The notes beneath the pieces are model-generated. The model made no database searches and was not told the DNA's origin. It was given only the letters and a program-made list of their open reading frames with translations. A stretch of DNA of 64,000 bases from Warburgia ugandensis (taxonomy: Eukaryota > Streptophyta > Magnoliopsida > Canellales > Canellaceae): NCBI GenBank assembly GCA_035236585.1, contig CP141137.1, positions 44,910,057-44,974,056 on the forward strand. Direction: 5' to 3'. A program made the position numbers and the translations under genes. Positions 33,420-44,184 of the stretch are shown piece after piece; positions within the stretch are counted from its first letter, which is position 1, and every line of letters begins with the position of its first letter.

Positions 33420-34040
33420 AAAAAAGAGCAACCAGCCAGTAAGTAAACAAGTCTATATTAGCAAGCGCAACTCCTATTACCAATCATCATCGGGAAAACA
33501 CACAAATAGGAACTGAAAACCACTCCCCCTAAATGCCCTTCTTAATATAGCAGGTGAAGAACATGGCTCCAAAGAGTATATACAAAGCCCTTCTCTTCTT
33601 CACTCAGAGAGGCATTGCACTCTTTGAATGGTAATTGATTCATAAAGAATGAATCTGTTGGTTAAAAGTTGTATGGACTTTCTCAAAGGCACTCTGCATG
33701 TCACGAGATTTGGGGCGTTCTAATTGAATCAAAAGGTCATGCTTCTCGGGCTGACCAATGCATCAGTTCGATAAGAGGTATAGGATAGAACCAAATCCAC
33801 TTCGGAAGAGTACTCTTCGTGCGACTAAAAGAAAGCTTTAACTCATTGACGGCGTGCTAAGGAGCTTCTTTAGTAGGAAAAGGCACGTATGCAAGAAATT
33901 CATCTTTGAGAAGTAATGTCATAGATTCGCAGGAATGAACGAAGAAAAAGCATTAGCGCAATAGATTTGGAGGAACGAAAGAAGAAAAAGCATCAACGCG
34001 ATAGATTCGCAGGAATGAACGAAGAAAACGCATTAAGACA
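33420..34040. other. Foreign block inserted in LTR D, origin unknown
   Basis: Comparison of the two LTRs of element D shows this roughly 620-bp block only in the 5' LTR. It is less AT-rich than its surroundings and has no open frame or transposon terminus. Its texture (purine-rich GAACGAAGAAAAAGC, GGGGCGTTCTAATTG) reminds me of plant mitochondrial intergenic DNA, but I cannot identify a source. Edges are accurate to about 10 bp. Confidence 0.5.
33921..34040. repeat. Three tandem 40-bp repeats
   Basis: Units 33921-33960, 33961-34000 and 34001-34040 each start ATAGATT and contain GAACGAAGAAAA or a close variant followed by GCAT. Units 1 and 3 are the closest pair. They form the right end of the foreign block. 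Confidence 0.9.
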
Positions 34041-34297
34041 ATTCAACATCTAAATTGCGTTATTCAAATCAAGTGTAAATCTCAGATCATGTAATACCCA
34101 GAACCCATCCATCGTTAAAACACGTTTTCTTTTAGACAAAACCTGAACTCGAAAGGCCCATTCACCGTACAATGCCCATGCTCACATGGCCCAGGTTTAT
34201 AGCATTTGACAACTCAATTTATTTATTTATTTTTTCTCAAAACAGATTTGAAACAATAGTGCAAGAGTTGGAAATTGTCTATTTATCATATAAGATC

Positions 34298-34748
34298 ATC
34301 ATCATCATCATCATCATCATCAAGACCTTATCCCAATTAGGGGTCGGCCACATGAATCTTATTCCTCCATTCCACTCTATTAAATACCATGGCTTCATTT
34401 AGTCCCAAAGTTTTTAAATCTTTCCTCACCACTTCTATCCACGTTCTTTTGGGCCTTCCCCTTGCCCTTTTAGAACCTTCAACTTGTATTGCCTCACTCC
34501 TTCTAACTGGTGCTGTTGTTGGCCTCCTTTGAACATGTCCAAACCATCTAAGTCTAATCTCCCTCATCTTGTTACCTATTGGTGCTATCCCTAAATTTCT
34601 TCTAATATTTTCATTTCTAATTCTATCCTTTCTTGTCTTACCACTCATCCATCTCAACATCCTCATTTCTGCAACACTCAGCCTATGAGTATGATGTTCC
34701 TTAACTGCCCAACACTCTGATCCATAGAGCATGGCCGGCCTTATAGCC
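34298..34748 (-). mobile_element. 5'-truncated RTE LINE with perfect 13-bp target duplication
   Basis: The minus-strand frame 34753-34337 carries the LINE C-terminal domain (GSECWAVKEHHTHR, IRLRWFGHVQRRP, RGRPKRTWIEVVRKDLKTLG, HVADP) without a stop, then a short (GAT)n tail (seen as ATC units, 34298-34321). It is flanked by identical ATCATATAAGATC copies at 34285-34297 and 34749-34761. The intact frame and perfect duplication mark it as the youngest RTE copy here. Confidence 0.93.
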
Positions 34749-35137
34749 ATCATATAAGATCAAAACAGTGAATTCATAAAAGATTTGTAACCCACACTAG
34801 GATGCATTTAGTATCGTGCTCATAAGAATTGGATTTTTAGAAACCAACGTCGCCATACCATGGCATCATTCTTATGTATTCATTCTAGATCTAGACGCAT
34901 ATAAACCCAATTCATATAATGGTAGCCATCCATGATGTATCATGCACTGACTATATATAAAAGGGTGTCAACTCTCAAACAATTTTATCATGTAGCTATG
35001 TGGAAGATTCATGATTTTAAGATGAAAAGTTTGATGAGAGCATGCTTATATGTGATACGTAATACCATCCAAAGCATCCCAATCCAAACTGTACAAAATC
35101 TCAAGCAAACTACATGTTGTGCTGGGTGAGTTTCTAT

Positions 35138-35141
<4 letters not shown>

Positions 35142-35206
<65 letters not shown>
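35142..35206. repeat. (CT)n microsatellite in LTR D
   Basis: About 32 CT units between TTCTATTGTA and GCTCCTCTTCTTCCCCCC. The other LTR of the element has only CGTCTTTCTTTTCCCCC at this point (about 26614). Confidence 0.95.
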
Positions 35207-35209
<3 letters not shown>

Positions 35210-35496
35210 CCTCTTCTTCCCCCCAGCCTAAGACATCATACACATAAGGAGACGTCTTAGCTAGTTTCCATGTAGGTTCCTTTAAATCCCCTTCCTTTTA
35301 CAAGAAAAACTAGGATGTTCTCCATTTCTTGAATTAAAATTTTCATCCAAAAAGATAGTCTAATAGTTATCATAGAAACTTGAATCGTGGATCAAAGACA
35401 TATAATTTTACTCTATTACCAATTAAGTTAACATTGTCCTATTAACAAATCCTTCGAAATATAAATGTTTATGTTATAAAAATTCAAGTTGTTACA

Positions 35497-35860
35497 GGAA
35501 TCCACCTAAAATGGACGTTTCAAAACTAAATTTCGACGGCGCTAGCAAAAGAAATCTAGGCATTGTCGTTGTAGGACTCCTCTAGGACTCTATGGGGAGG
35601 CAGTGGTAACTTTTAGGGCATCCCGTGGACAAAAATCAAACAAGTATGCCATGTGGTGAGCACTTTTATATATATATATATATATATATATGACAACGCT
35701 AAGGATGAAGGAGCTCATGTCCAGTTACTAGGAGATCCAATGGATGATGAAAGATGTTCAGGAGGTCCTCCCTCTAGTTTCCTGGGACGTTGTTGATCAC
35801 GATTATCGGAAAGCAAACCAGTCTGCACACCTTTTAGCAAATTTACAGCTTTACATTTTA
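35497..35860 (+). pseudogene. L1-type RNase H domain remnant (L1d)
   Basis: Starts at the outer edge of LTR D with PPKMDVSKLNFDGASKRNLG (35500-35560), the first strand of the RNase H found at the C-terminus of plant L1 ORF2. After a deletion and a (TA)n run (35665-35691) it ends with MMKDVQEVLPLVSWDVVDHD and YRKANQSAHLLANL, the last helix (about 35738-35850). No other part of the LINE is adjacent; L1c, which lacks its RNase H, lies on the far side of element D. Confidence 0.7.
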
Positions 35861-38084
35861 TAAGTTTTATTTGGGGGGATTCTTTTCTGGGATTTCTTTA
35901 ACATGTATATCTTTTATGATACCAGGGGCACAATCCCAGGACTTTATAATTTTGTTTTCGGTTTAATTTAGGTTTTCTCTTTTCACCAAATACGTGTAAA
36001 TACACAGGAGTAGAGAACCCGAACTTTTTTTTTTTTTTTTTCTGACTTTGGATTGAAGGAGATGTTCAGCTTTTCTTCCTTCAAGGTTCGGAAAGTCCAC
36101 TGGTTAACTTCTCTGTTTTCACCATTCACATTCTTCCCCTTTTCAAAGTCTATCTCCAATTCTGGAAGAAAGGAATGGGAACATATTCTACCTACTTTTA
36201 ACAATGGTATCCACGTCAAGTCATATCTTTCATTTTTAATTTTCAAGGCAATGATACAAACAAGATACGACTATAATATATGGGCCCCTGAAGATTCTCC
36301 CCAAACGCAAACTTCAGCGAAAGAGCGGTTGAAGAAATGAGTAAAATAAAAATCAGTTATCCACATTTCTTTCTTTTGATAAGAAGATGATTGGGATAAT
36401 CTGGTGAGAGTGGCATGGGATCTGCATAATGTAAACCATTTGATGGATTACCTGGATCATGCTGACAAATGGTTTCTCATATGATTGCATCTCAACGTGA
36501 AGGTTTTATAAGTCGACCACCACCCAAGGCCAATAGACCGCGGCTGAAGGACAAGTCACTTGGGCCGGGCCATTTTGTTCTAAACTGCCGTATGATGCAT
36601 GACATGCTGGTGCGATGTCTGTCTATACGGAGCCCGTAGATGAATGGTTTGATCATGAAAGGCAGGGATGCACTGGTATCTTTGTCTGTCATCGTATTCT
36701 CGTCTTAATTTGCTTGGACGACTACCATCCACTAGCGCCTCACAGTATCATTTCCGGTGTGTAGTCTGTTGTATCATTTAACTGGGATGAAGCCCATTCA
36801 GCCCTAAAAGATTGAAGCACAATCAGCCATCCACTTAAAGTTTAAGTGCGAGAGTAATATTTATAGCAAAATAGCTGATGGTCAGCCGCGAAAAGGTGGT
36901 GACTAGCTAATTTCATCATGGGGATCGACAAGCTAGACCTCCTCAATTTGTAATGGCTATCCTGAATCCTATAACATCAATAGTGGTAATGAAAACATTC
37001 TTATCAATTATATTACTTTTAGACCTTTGGTTTGGCAGGAAGTTGAGTAGAATACACGCTTACTTTAGCTACTTTCACTCATTTTTTCTGCTTATACTTC
37101 CTCGATTTTCTTAGCGTTCCATCTACAGGTCCATAGAATTCCCATGCTAAGCTTCTTAATGGAATTTCAATGCCAAGCTTCTTTAGAAGTAGAATTTGAC
37201 CAATCTTATAGCGGCATATAAGCTTCAGTCCTGGAGGTGTCTGTTTACTCGGGCCGCCCCCTTCAAGTCGTTTCAGACGCAGAAATTGTCATGGAACTCA
37301 GAAAAAAAATGAACCATTGTCACAGAATCACTGCAAGGAAATGTTCCATGGTTAAGAAGGGTGGGGGGTGGAATTTATCTATGCCCTTGAGTCTATTGAA
37401 GTTCTTGAAGTTTATTTTCCTGCTGCTTGCTAACTTTGAGTGAATGGGGGACATGGTTTCGACCCGATTAACAGTTGATCAGTCATAGAAGAAATGCACC
37501 ATGCCTGGATCATTTAACTTGAACATTGAAGCCTACATGTAAAGCGGATAGAATCAAAATGAGCTTGTTTGATGTCGGACTGATTGATTAGCAGGTTAAT
37601 TGAAATCCTATGTTGGAAGGATCAGATTATGACATGCACAAAGGATCCGAAACTTGACTCATATTGTGCCTGGTTGCCTTGACCGAGTCATATGAGACTT
37701 TAAGATTTTTATAGTGAACTCCATAGATTTAAATATATTTTTCAATGGATACCTCATCAATATCTGTCTTTTCCTACACATTTTTCTGACAAAGATTCTC
37801 GTTGGATGGCTCAATGTCTGAATTGGCTGTCAAGTCTGAGTCACGTCAAGTCTATTGAATGTGAGCCCAATAACAAGTTCAACATTATGGTAGAAACATA
37901 TCAGTATAGCTTTGCAGTGAGACGAAGAAGCTTAGAAGAGGATACAATGGTAGAAGGCAATACGGAGGTGGTCAAAGCTTTCTGCAGCTTATAGAACTTC
38001 ACAACCCACTGGTGTACCTATTCAGGAGACGACTGAAAGGTTTGGATCACAGGAACGGTTGAAGCACCTAATGTCCAGGCTAAG
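35861..38084. other. Unassigned intergenic DNA
   Basis: No transposon end, RNA gene or convincing coding region is seen. A run of 18 T lies near 36027. Open frames at 36053-36340, 37237-37443 and 37806-37994 have no motif I recognise; the last, just upstream of the L1e zf-RVT domain, could be decayed L1 sequence. Confidence 0.4.
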
Positions 38085-38520
38085 CTCAGTCTTCATAGTC
38101 ACTCAAAGAAATGATAGGATCATCTGGACCCCATGTTGAAATGGGAATTTCACAGTAAAGTCTGCATTCAATGGCCTGATACAGATGAAAGAGGACCGGC
38201 TTCCTGCTAAACTACTTTGGAATACGACAGCACACTCTAAAGTGGTATTTTTTGCCTGGACGATATTGCACAACAAAATTCTGACGTTTGATAAGCTGAA
38301 CTCCAGAGCAATATTGATAATATAATGCTTAAATTCTCTATAGCACATGAACTTTTGTATGCCATTCCTCAGAGATTCAGCCTAAGCTGGGTGCTAGCTA
38401 ACACCATCAAGGAGCTCTGTGTGCAATGAAATGGAGCCAAAATGAAGAGAAAGGCTAAGACTCTTTGGGCGATTTGTTTCTTATCAGCCGCTTGGAATCT
38501 TGGATTCGTGGGGTTGGGTG
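38085..38520 (+). pseudogene. L1-type zf-RVT domain remnant (L1e)
   Basis: About 38112-38310 reads DRIIWTPC then GNFTVKSAFNGLIQMKEDRL and LLWNTTAHSKVVFFAWTILH, then NKILTFDKLNSRA: the reverse-transcriptase zinc-binding domain of plant L1 ORF2. In another frame ERFSLSWVL-like QRFSLSWVLANTIKELC and MKRKAKTLWAICFLSAAWN (about 38370-38500) match its C-terminal part, so there is a frameshift near 38325. One stop interrupts the first strand. Confidence 0.75.
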
Positions 38521-38797
38521 AATGACTTTGTCATCCTGGAAACGACACTCATCTGTCAAGAGTTTTAAGTAGTTAGTGGTTTTGGTTTGTTTTCCCATTT
38601 TCAGTTTGGATCTTGGTGGTATAGTATGTACATGAGTCTCAACGGTAATTGAGCCCTTAGATCCCCTCAATCGGGCCTCTACTCCTGTACTGCCATGGGG
38701 AGGGATGTTTTCCCCCAAGCAATAATAATTACCTATTCTTAAAAATAAAAATAAAAACCCTCAAAGATTGTTAAAGAGCTGATGACTATCTAAAATA

Positions 38798-38945
38798 GGG
38801 CAGCGCCCGTGCACAAAGCTCCCGTCTATGCAGGGTCCGGGAAAGGGGCGGACCACAAGGGCCTATAGTAAGTAGTCTTACCTTGCATTTTGTAAGAGGC
38901 TGATTCTACTTCTTGAACCTGTGACCTCAATGTCACATGACACTG
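38798..38945 (-). mobile_element. Au SINE, 5'-truncated, minus strand
   Basis: Reverse complement of the Au SINE at 32892: 3' end GGGCAGCGCCCGTGCACAAA, then CTCCCG..ATGCAGGGTCCGG and TTACCTTGCATTTTG, with the B box as TTGAACCTGTGA (38913-38924). Homology fades before the A box at about 38945. No flanking duplication was found. It retains more CpG than the first copy, so it is probably the less decayed of the two. Confidence 0.88.
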
Positions 38946-40738
38946 CTCTTCATGTGGAGATTTTCAACATATGGCTGGTTTAGGCATTTTCACTCACATC
39001 AGTAATAGTACTCCTCTTCCCCATTTACTTAAACTTTTTTTGCTTTTGCTTCCATGAATGCTAAGCCTGTGGCTAAACCGAAGTAGTTGAGTCCACTTAC
39101 ATTTTAACACCATCCAGATCACTCGTCTATTAGTGCTTGTACTTGGAGATCTTAAATCTGATAGCGTGATGATTGATTCAATGGGGTCATCAAGTTGTTT
39201 GACGTACAGTGATGGAATGGTTCAGCGAGGGCATCTCCAGTGTGGGATCTATGCACGTAAGGGGTAACACAGAAACCAAGCCTTTATTTGGGATTAGATT
39301 GGAATCAAGCACGGTGCTCGCCATTCTGTTTCACATTCCATTCTGAAAACGTTGATGGAATATGGCAAGTCATGTTTGACGTAAAAACATCATCATGCGT
39401 CCATCCCACTACAGCTTTTCTACAAGGGTATCTCTAAGCCAGAATCATGTGGGACCCAGTTTGTCAAAAAAGTTTGACAGTGCCCACAAAGTCAAAGAAT
39501 TCTTGCCACTCCCAAATCGTAGCTAATAACAATCCTCTTTTTTCTCACTCTAGCAACTAGAAAGCACTATATTGTAGGACAATTAATCATAAACTAGTCA
39601 TATATACAAGAGAAGAGGGCATTCCTTTGGAGGAGTTAACTACAATACTTTAGGGTGGATACTAACATCATTCCCTTCGCAGGACGAGTCTAAAATTATA
39701 TTCTACACAACATAATTCTTCCACGGCAAAAGAATGGATGTTCACTTACGTGTCTTTGTATCATTTTCTTAGAGAGAAGAAAAGAAACAAGAAAGGGACA
39801 TGAAAATACGTTTGGAAAACGTATGGTTCTAATTATAAAACTGTGAATACCATTTGAAGAAATAACTTGATTGGAAACAAGGGTATGCCAAATAAATGTG
39901 GTAAGTTACATCCTAAGATTAACAAACACCAATAACTTAAAAGGCCCAAAGGTGTATATTTGTCTGCGTGGATAGCGGTAATCAGAGCAGCGTCTAAACG
40001 CTGGCGTGCTACTAGAATTTTCCTTCGATGCGCGTGAGCTCAAGACTACGAAATGGGGACAGTGAGCAGGAATGTGAATGGAAAATCCTGTATTCTAGGG
40101 CCTGCTCTTGAGAGGAAATTTTAAGTGCCATGGGTGCAGGACCAACCAGACACCTTCCATATTATTCCTCACAAAAACATTTATAAGCATGTATATGAAT
40201 ATATAAGATATAAATACAAACTACACGCATAATATATACATGAATCCCAGTAGGTGTACATGCCTTGAGAGAGAGAAGTACACACCCTTTCATTTTCACG
40301 TGCGATGAATTCTTTTAGATCTAAGCCTTTCATCATGTTCTTCATATAAAAATAGGCAACCCTATAAAAATCAATGCATTTGGATGATCCCAATTCTCCT
40401 TTTGAGTTTTTGAAGATTTTAATAGAATTAAATAGTCAATATTTTTTATTATGAAAACATAGGCTAAAAGCATCTTATATATGAAATTTGATCTCTAGCC
40501 TATCGAAGCCATTCCAAGTATGATGAATGGCTTAGATCTCTGAAACTAAAGCTCCACCACCATTGAAAAAAGGGGTTTAGACTTCTCTCCTCTCAAAAAT
40601 ATGTACGTAGCAGGACTCTATATACAAAAATATAGATCATTGTCAAGACGAGGGAGGCCATTCAAGAAATAAAAAGAATAAAGAGCGGAAGGGGAGTATG
40701 ACACTCATTTTCAAGAGATATATGAGCACTCCCATTAC

Positions 40739-40807
<69 letters not shown>

Positions 40808-41000
40808 AATTGAGAATATGACTCCTAAAACCTTGTCGCGCCAACTACTTGCCTTCTCTTTCTACTTTCGAACCCCTTTGACAAGCCTCAGTACATGATA
40901 ACTGGCGCATAGAAGTCTAACTTCTACTTGATCGACTTTACTAATTAGAATTAAAGGTGCCACTTGAGGGAGGCCAACCTTTCCTCCCAACCCTCCATGC
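38946..41000. other. Unassigned intergenic DNA with a GA microsatellite
   Basis: No gene or transposon terminus recognised. A perfect (GA)32 run occupies 40741-40804, with no LTR homology around it. The last 100 bp leads into the promoter-like sequence of the exonuclease gene. Confidence 0.5.
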
Positions 41001-41002
41001 CG

Positions 41003-41010
41003 TATAAATA
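41003..41010 (+). promoter_or_regulatory. Likely TATA box of the exonuclease-like gene
   Basis: TATAAATA lies 77 bp upstream of the ATG at 41087. A CT-rich leader (CTCTTTCTCTCTCACGC) lies between them, as in many plant core promoters. Confidence 0.55.
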
Positions 41011-41086
41011 CCACTTCACAGCCTCCTTCTTCCTTGACTCTTTCTCTCTCACGCATATCCATCTCTCTTCTAAGAACACACTCATC

Positions 41087-43664
41087 ATGGCTAGCCGAAC
41101 TAAGTCTTTAGAGATTTTAAGGTACCCAAGCTCATCACTTCAGAGTGCCTTTTTTCATGTGTGGAGACACTTCAAAGTGAATATTCACTAGTTGCGTAGT
41201 GATCTTACTATGTTATATAGAAATTTACCCAAATCAGGAGTTTTGACTATTATAATTTTTTTAAAAATCAATGTTCACAAGCTTTTATATATTGGTGTTG
41301 CTAAGAATCATTTTTCAGACAACTTACAGTTATTACTTCTGTTACCAGGAATAAATGTGTGGCATGCTTTCAGCAGTACAACAAACTAGAGCACCTAGTG
41401 GACCATATGAGGATTTCCTATCACTCAGTTTGTGAACCCATGTGTGGGATATGTAAAAAACATTGTAGGTCATTTGAATCTCTGAGGGAACATCTTATAG
41501 GTAACAACTCCTAACTAATAATAGTAATTACCACCATTTTTTCTCTACTTTTTCCTTGTTGATCAAGATCTTCCCTACTTTAAATTGCAAGGTCCATTAC
41601 CAAAAATTGAATGTGAGAAGATATTCAACACACAAGGCTGCAATCAATGTTTGACAGTTCTTGATAGCCCAAGTGATCTTCGAATTCACCGTGCAAAATG
41701 CCAACTTTTTCGCCACACACCAGTAAGTTAATTTACTAATTATAGGATCATCATCGTCATCATCATCAAAGCCTTATCTCGATTAGGGGTTAGCTACTAA
41801 TTATAGGATTATATAGCCATTTTTTCCCCAATATAAAGAGTATATAAGCTTGTGACGGGATACATTTTGGGCATGATCATGGACACACATCATGATCTTG
41901 ATTTAACATGTATTTCATTAAAATTTATTCTTCTCTATTAGCTTCATCAATTGCCTTACATATACAATGCTTTGAGGAGAAGTGGTGTTGGATGTATCAC
42001 GCCTGTACTAAGTAGTTCCGTATTTAATTTAGTTCAATTACTCAACTCAATTAGTAGTATTCTACTTCTTCCCCATACTAAGTGAAAGGGAAAATGTACA
42101 GATTACCATTAAAGCTGCCCATGTGAGACATACTATGTCCATATGAATATGTCCCTTATCTCTATGAAGGAATTATTCCATTATTGGTCACTAATAATTG
42201 CAAAATCAATAGTGCAGACTCAATATTAGATTTTTGCCTAAAGTCTATTGATTGAACCAATCCAACTCCTTTCCTCTATGATTTATTTTCTTATAGAATT
42301 GGAATCCAAGTATTTATGACATAGGAATCAAGCACAGATTAATTAGTGGCCATTTTTTTCTTGTAGGGGGGACTTATTTCACATATATCTAAATTTGGCA
42401 TCTCCAAGAATGATACGAAGTTCAGAATTGATATGAGAAGGCCACAGGTAGTCACCCTAGCCTGCAAAAGGGTTGGAGGTGGAAGTGATGGTTCATTGGA
42501 TCTTTGCACAAGGGTCTGCGTCATTCATGAAGATGAAAACATTATCTTCAAGACTTACATCAAACCCCAAATTCCTGTCACAATTTATCGGTATGTCGTC
42601 AAAGGTTCTACCACCGTCTTTTATAATTTGTTCCTCGCTGCACAATTTCTGACTTTCTAATGAAATTTCAGGTTTGAGATAACAAGCATAAGGCCCGAAC
42701 ATATCATAGGCACAATGCCATTGAAGCAAGCATAGAGGTTGATTCAGGATTTCTTATGTAATGGAAAAGCACTGTGAAAGATTTGAACTAAAGAGGGAAA
42801 TGCAAGGATTCTCGTTGGTCATGGTTTGGATCATGACCTAGAATGTCTGAGACTCGAATACCCAGCACTGATGATCGAGTTAATTAATAAAAGCTCAAGT
42901 TCATAAAAATACCAGTTCAAATCCACTGCGTGATCAACTTAATAGAAGGCCAATTTTGATAAGAGGGCCCATTCAAATATTATGCTTCTTTCCATGAATT
43001 GTTTGATAAAATGTTTGACAAAAGCCGAGTTCAGTTTTACTGTGTTTTTCAATAATTTATTAAACAATACTGATTTTAATAAAAGATCCAGTTTTGTTGT
43101 ATTATATATTTCCTCGAAGAACAACCCAATTTCGATAATAATAATAATAATAATAATAACCCATTTAAGGTATTTCAATGATTCATTTAACAAAACAATC
43201 ATTTTGATAGAAACCTAGTTCAGTTTTGCAGTGCATTTCAATTAGTTAACTCATTCTCTGGTTATCTCTGTATAGGGACACTTAAATATCCACCATTGAT
43301 GAAAACAAACAGGCTCAATAACTCACTCAAGTACCTAACACAAGCCTATCTGGGGCAAGTATTTGAATCTGATCTCTCATTTTGAACTCCAATTAGAGCA
43401 AGTCCACCTTTTTCTTTTCTTTTCCTTTCTAAAATTGAAGATTTCGACAAATATGATATTCAAACTGATGTACAAGATCCTTATGAAGATTGTGTAGCTG
43501 CGATGAGGCTATACATGACAAATAGATCTCAAGTCCATCCATCCGATGACTCTTGGACATCATCTGAGACACAACATCATAACAATTTTGCAACTCGAAG
43601 GCAGAGGGAGCTCAAGAAGATGACACCAGAGCAAATGCTAGAAATTTCAAAGTCTAATTATTAA
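41087..43664 (+). pseudogene. RNA exonuclease 4-like gene (C2H2 plus DEDD exonuclease), disrupted
   Basis: Plant relative of RNA exonuclease 4 / apoptosis-enhancing nuclease, expected to trim RNA 3' ends. Exons from splice signals and phase: 41087-41121, 41349-41500, 41592-41722, 42367-42590, 42672-42878, about 43276-43365 (GC-type donor GGG|GCAAGT), about 43446-43664. The first three join in phase. Exons 2-3 give zinc-finger-like cysteines (NKCVACFQQYNKLEHLVDHM, CGICKKHCRSFESLREHL, CNQCLTVL). Exon 4 has LACKRVGGGSDGSLDLCTRV where exonuclease motif I would read D-x-E; I believe many plant members deviate here too. Exon 5 keeps RILVGHGLDHDLECLRLEYP and the last exon DPYEDCVAAMRLY. Exon 5 has three in-frame stops (42733, 42775, 42784), a frame slip falls near 43278, and a stop at 43662 removes the usual tail. 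Pseudogene or null allele. Confidence 0.8.
41749..41794 (-). mobile_element. 46-bp RTE LINE stub in intron 3
   Basis: Reverse complement of the RTE 3' end (CCCCTAATCGAGATAAGGC then GATGATGATGACGATGATG), flanked by identical TACTAATTATAGGAT copies at 41734-41748 and 41795-41809. This is a bona fide insertion reduced to almost only its tail. Confidence 0.93.
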
Positions 43665-44184
43665 TTCTGGGGTTTGGATACCAAGCAACTGATGCAAGGT
43701 TAACACTAGGATGTTTCATGTTAGAATTTGAGTCTCAAGAAATATAGTACCTGATAAAGAAATAAAAAGCATGTCTATGTAGTTTATAGTGAGTTCTTGG
43801 TTTCAATGTCTGTTGCGTTGAACTTTTGTATTTATAGTGAGTACTTGAGTTTATGTCATTTATTATGAGCACGTTAAGGCATATGATTATGTATTGCAGT
43901 CTTTATGTTAGAACTTATGATTTGCAGCTGCTATTACTGTTTTATCCGTAATGAACTTCCACTCTATGTGTACCAAAGTTACTCATGTTTGTTCCCTACA
44001 TGCTAAGAATAGTAGAAAAATATCTAATGTATCAAGGAAACAAGTTATTTTTAACATATATCATCTTGCCATTCATTTCACCAAGAATTCTAATATTTTG
44101 ATAAAAGGATTACTGCCATAAAGTTAAGAGTTACCATGAATGTACATAATTGTTCTTCCGGAGTTTACCAAAGAAAATAATAGT
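43665..44184. other. 3' flank of the exonuclease-like gene; nothing else seen
   Basis: AT-rich sequence with no coding region or repeat recognised. It ends exactly at the TG of the 5' LTR of element E, which therefore landed about 520 bp downstream of the gene. Confidence 0.5.

Larger units (their letters stand above)
30953..35496 (-). repeat. 5' LTR of element D, enlarged to 4.5 kb by insertions
   Basis: Outer end TGTAACAACTTGAATTTTTA on the minus strand at 35496; inner end at about 30953. Removing the RTE (34298-34748), Au SINE (32892-33075) and foreign block (33420-34040) leaves about 3.25 kb, the usual size of long LTRs in this window. A GTGC/GTGT-rich, GC-richer patch at 32360-32545 corresponds to the GC patches of the other LTRs. 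Confidence 0.75.

Noticed and set aside
33921..34040. CRISPR-like array
   Set aside because: Three directly adjacent 40-bp repeats without spacers, in plant nuclear DNA; an ordinary tandem repeat.
42433..42450. Loss of exonuclease motif I as proof of inactivity
   Set aside because: LACK instead of LDxE looks like catalytic loss, but I recall similar deviations in plant members, so pseudogene status rests on the stop codons.
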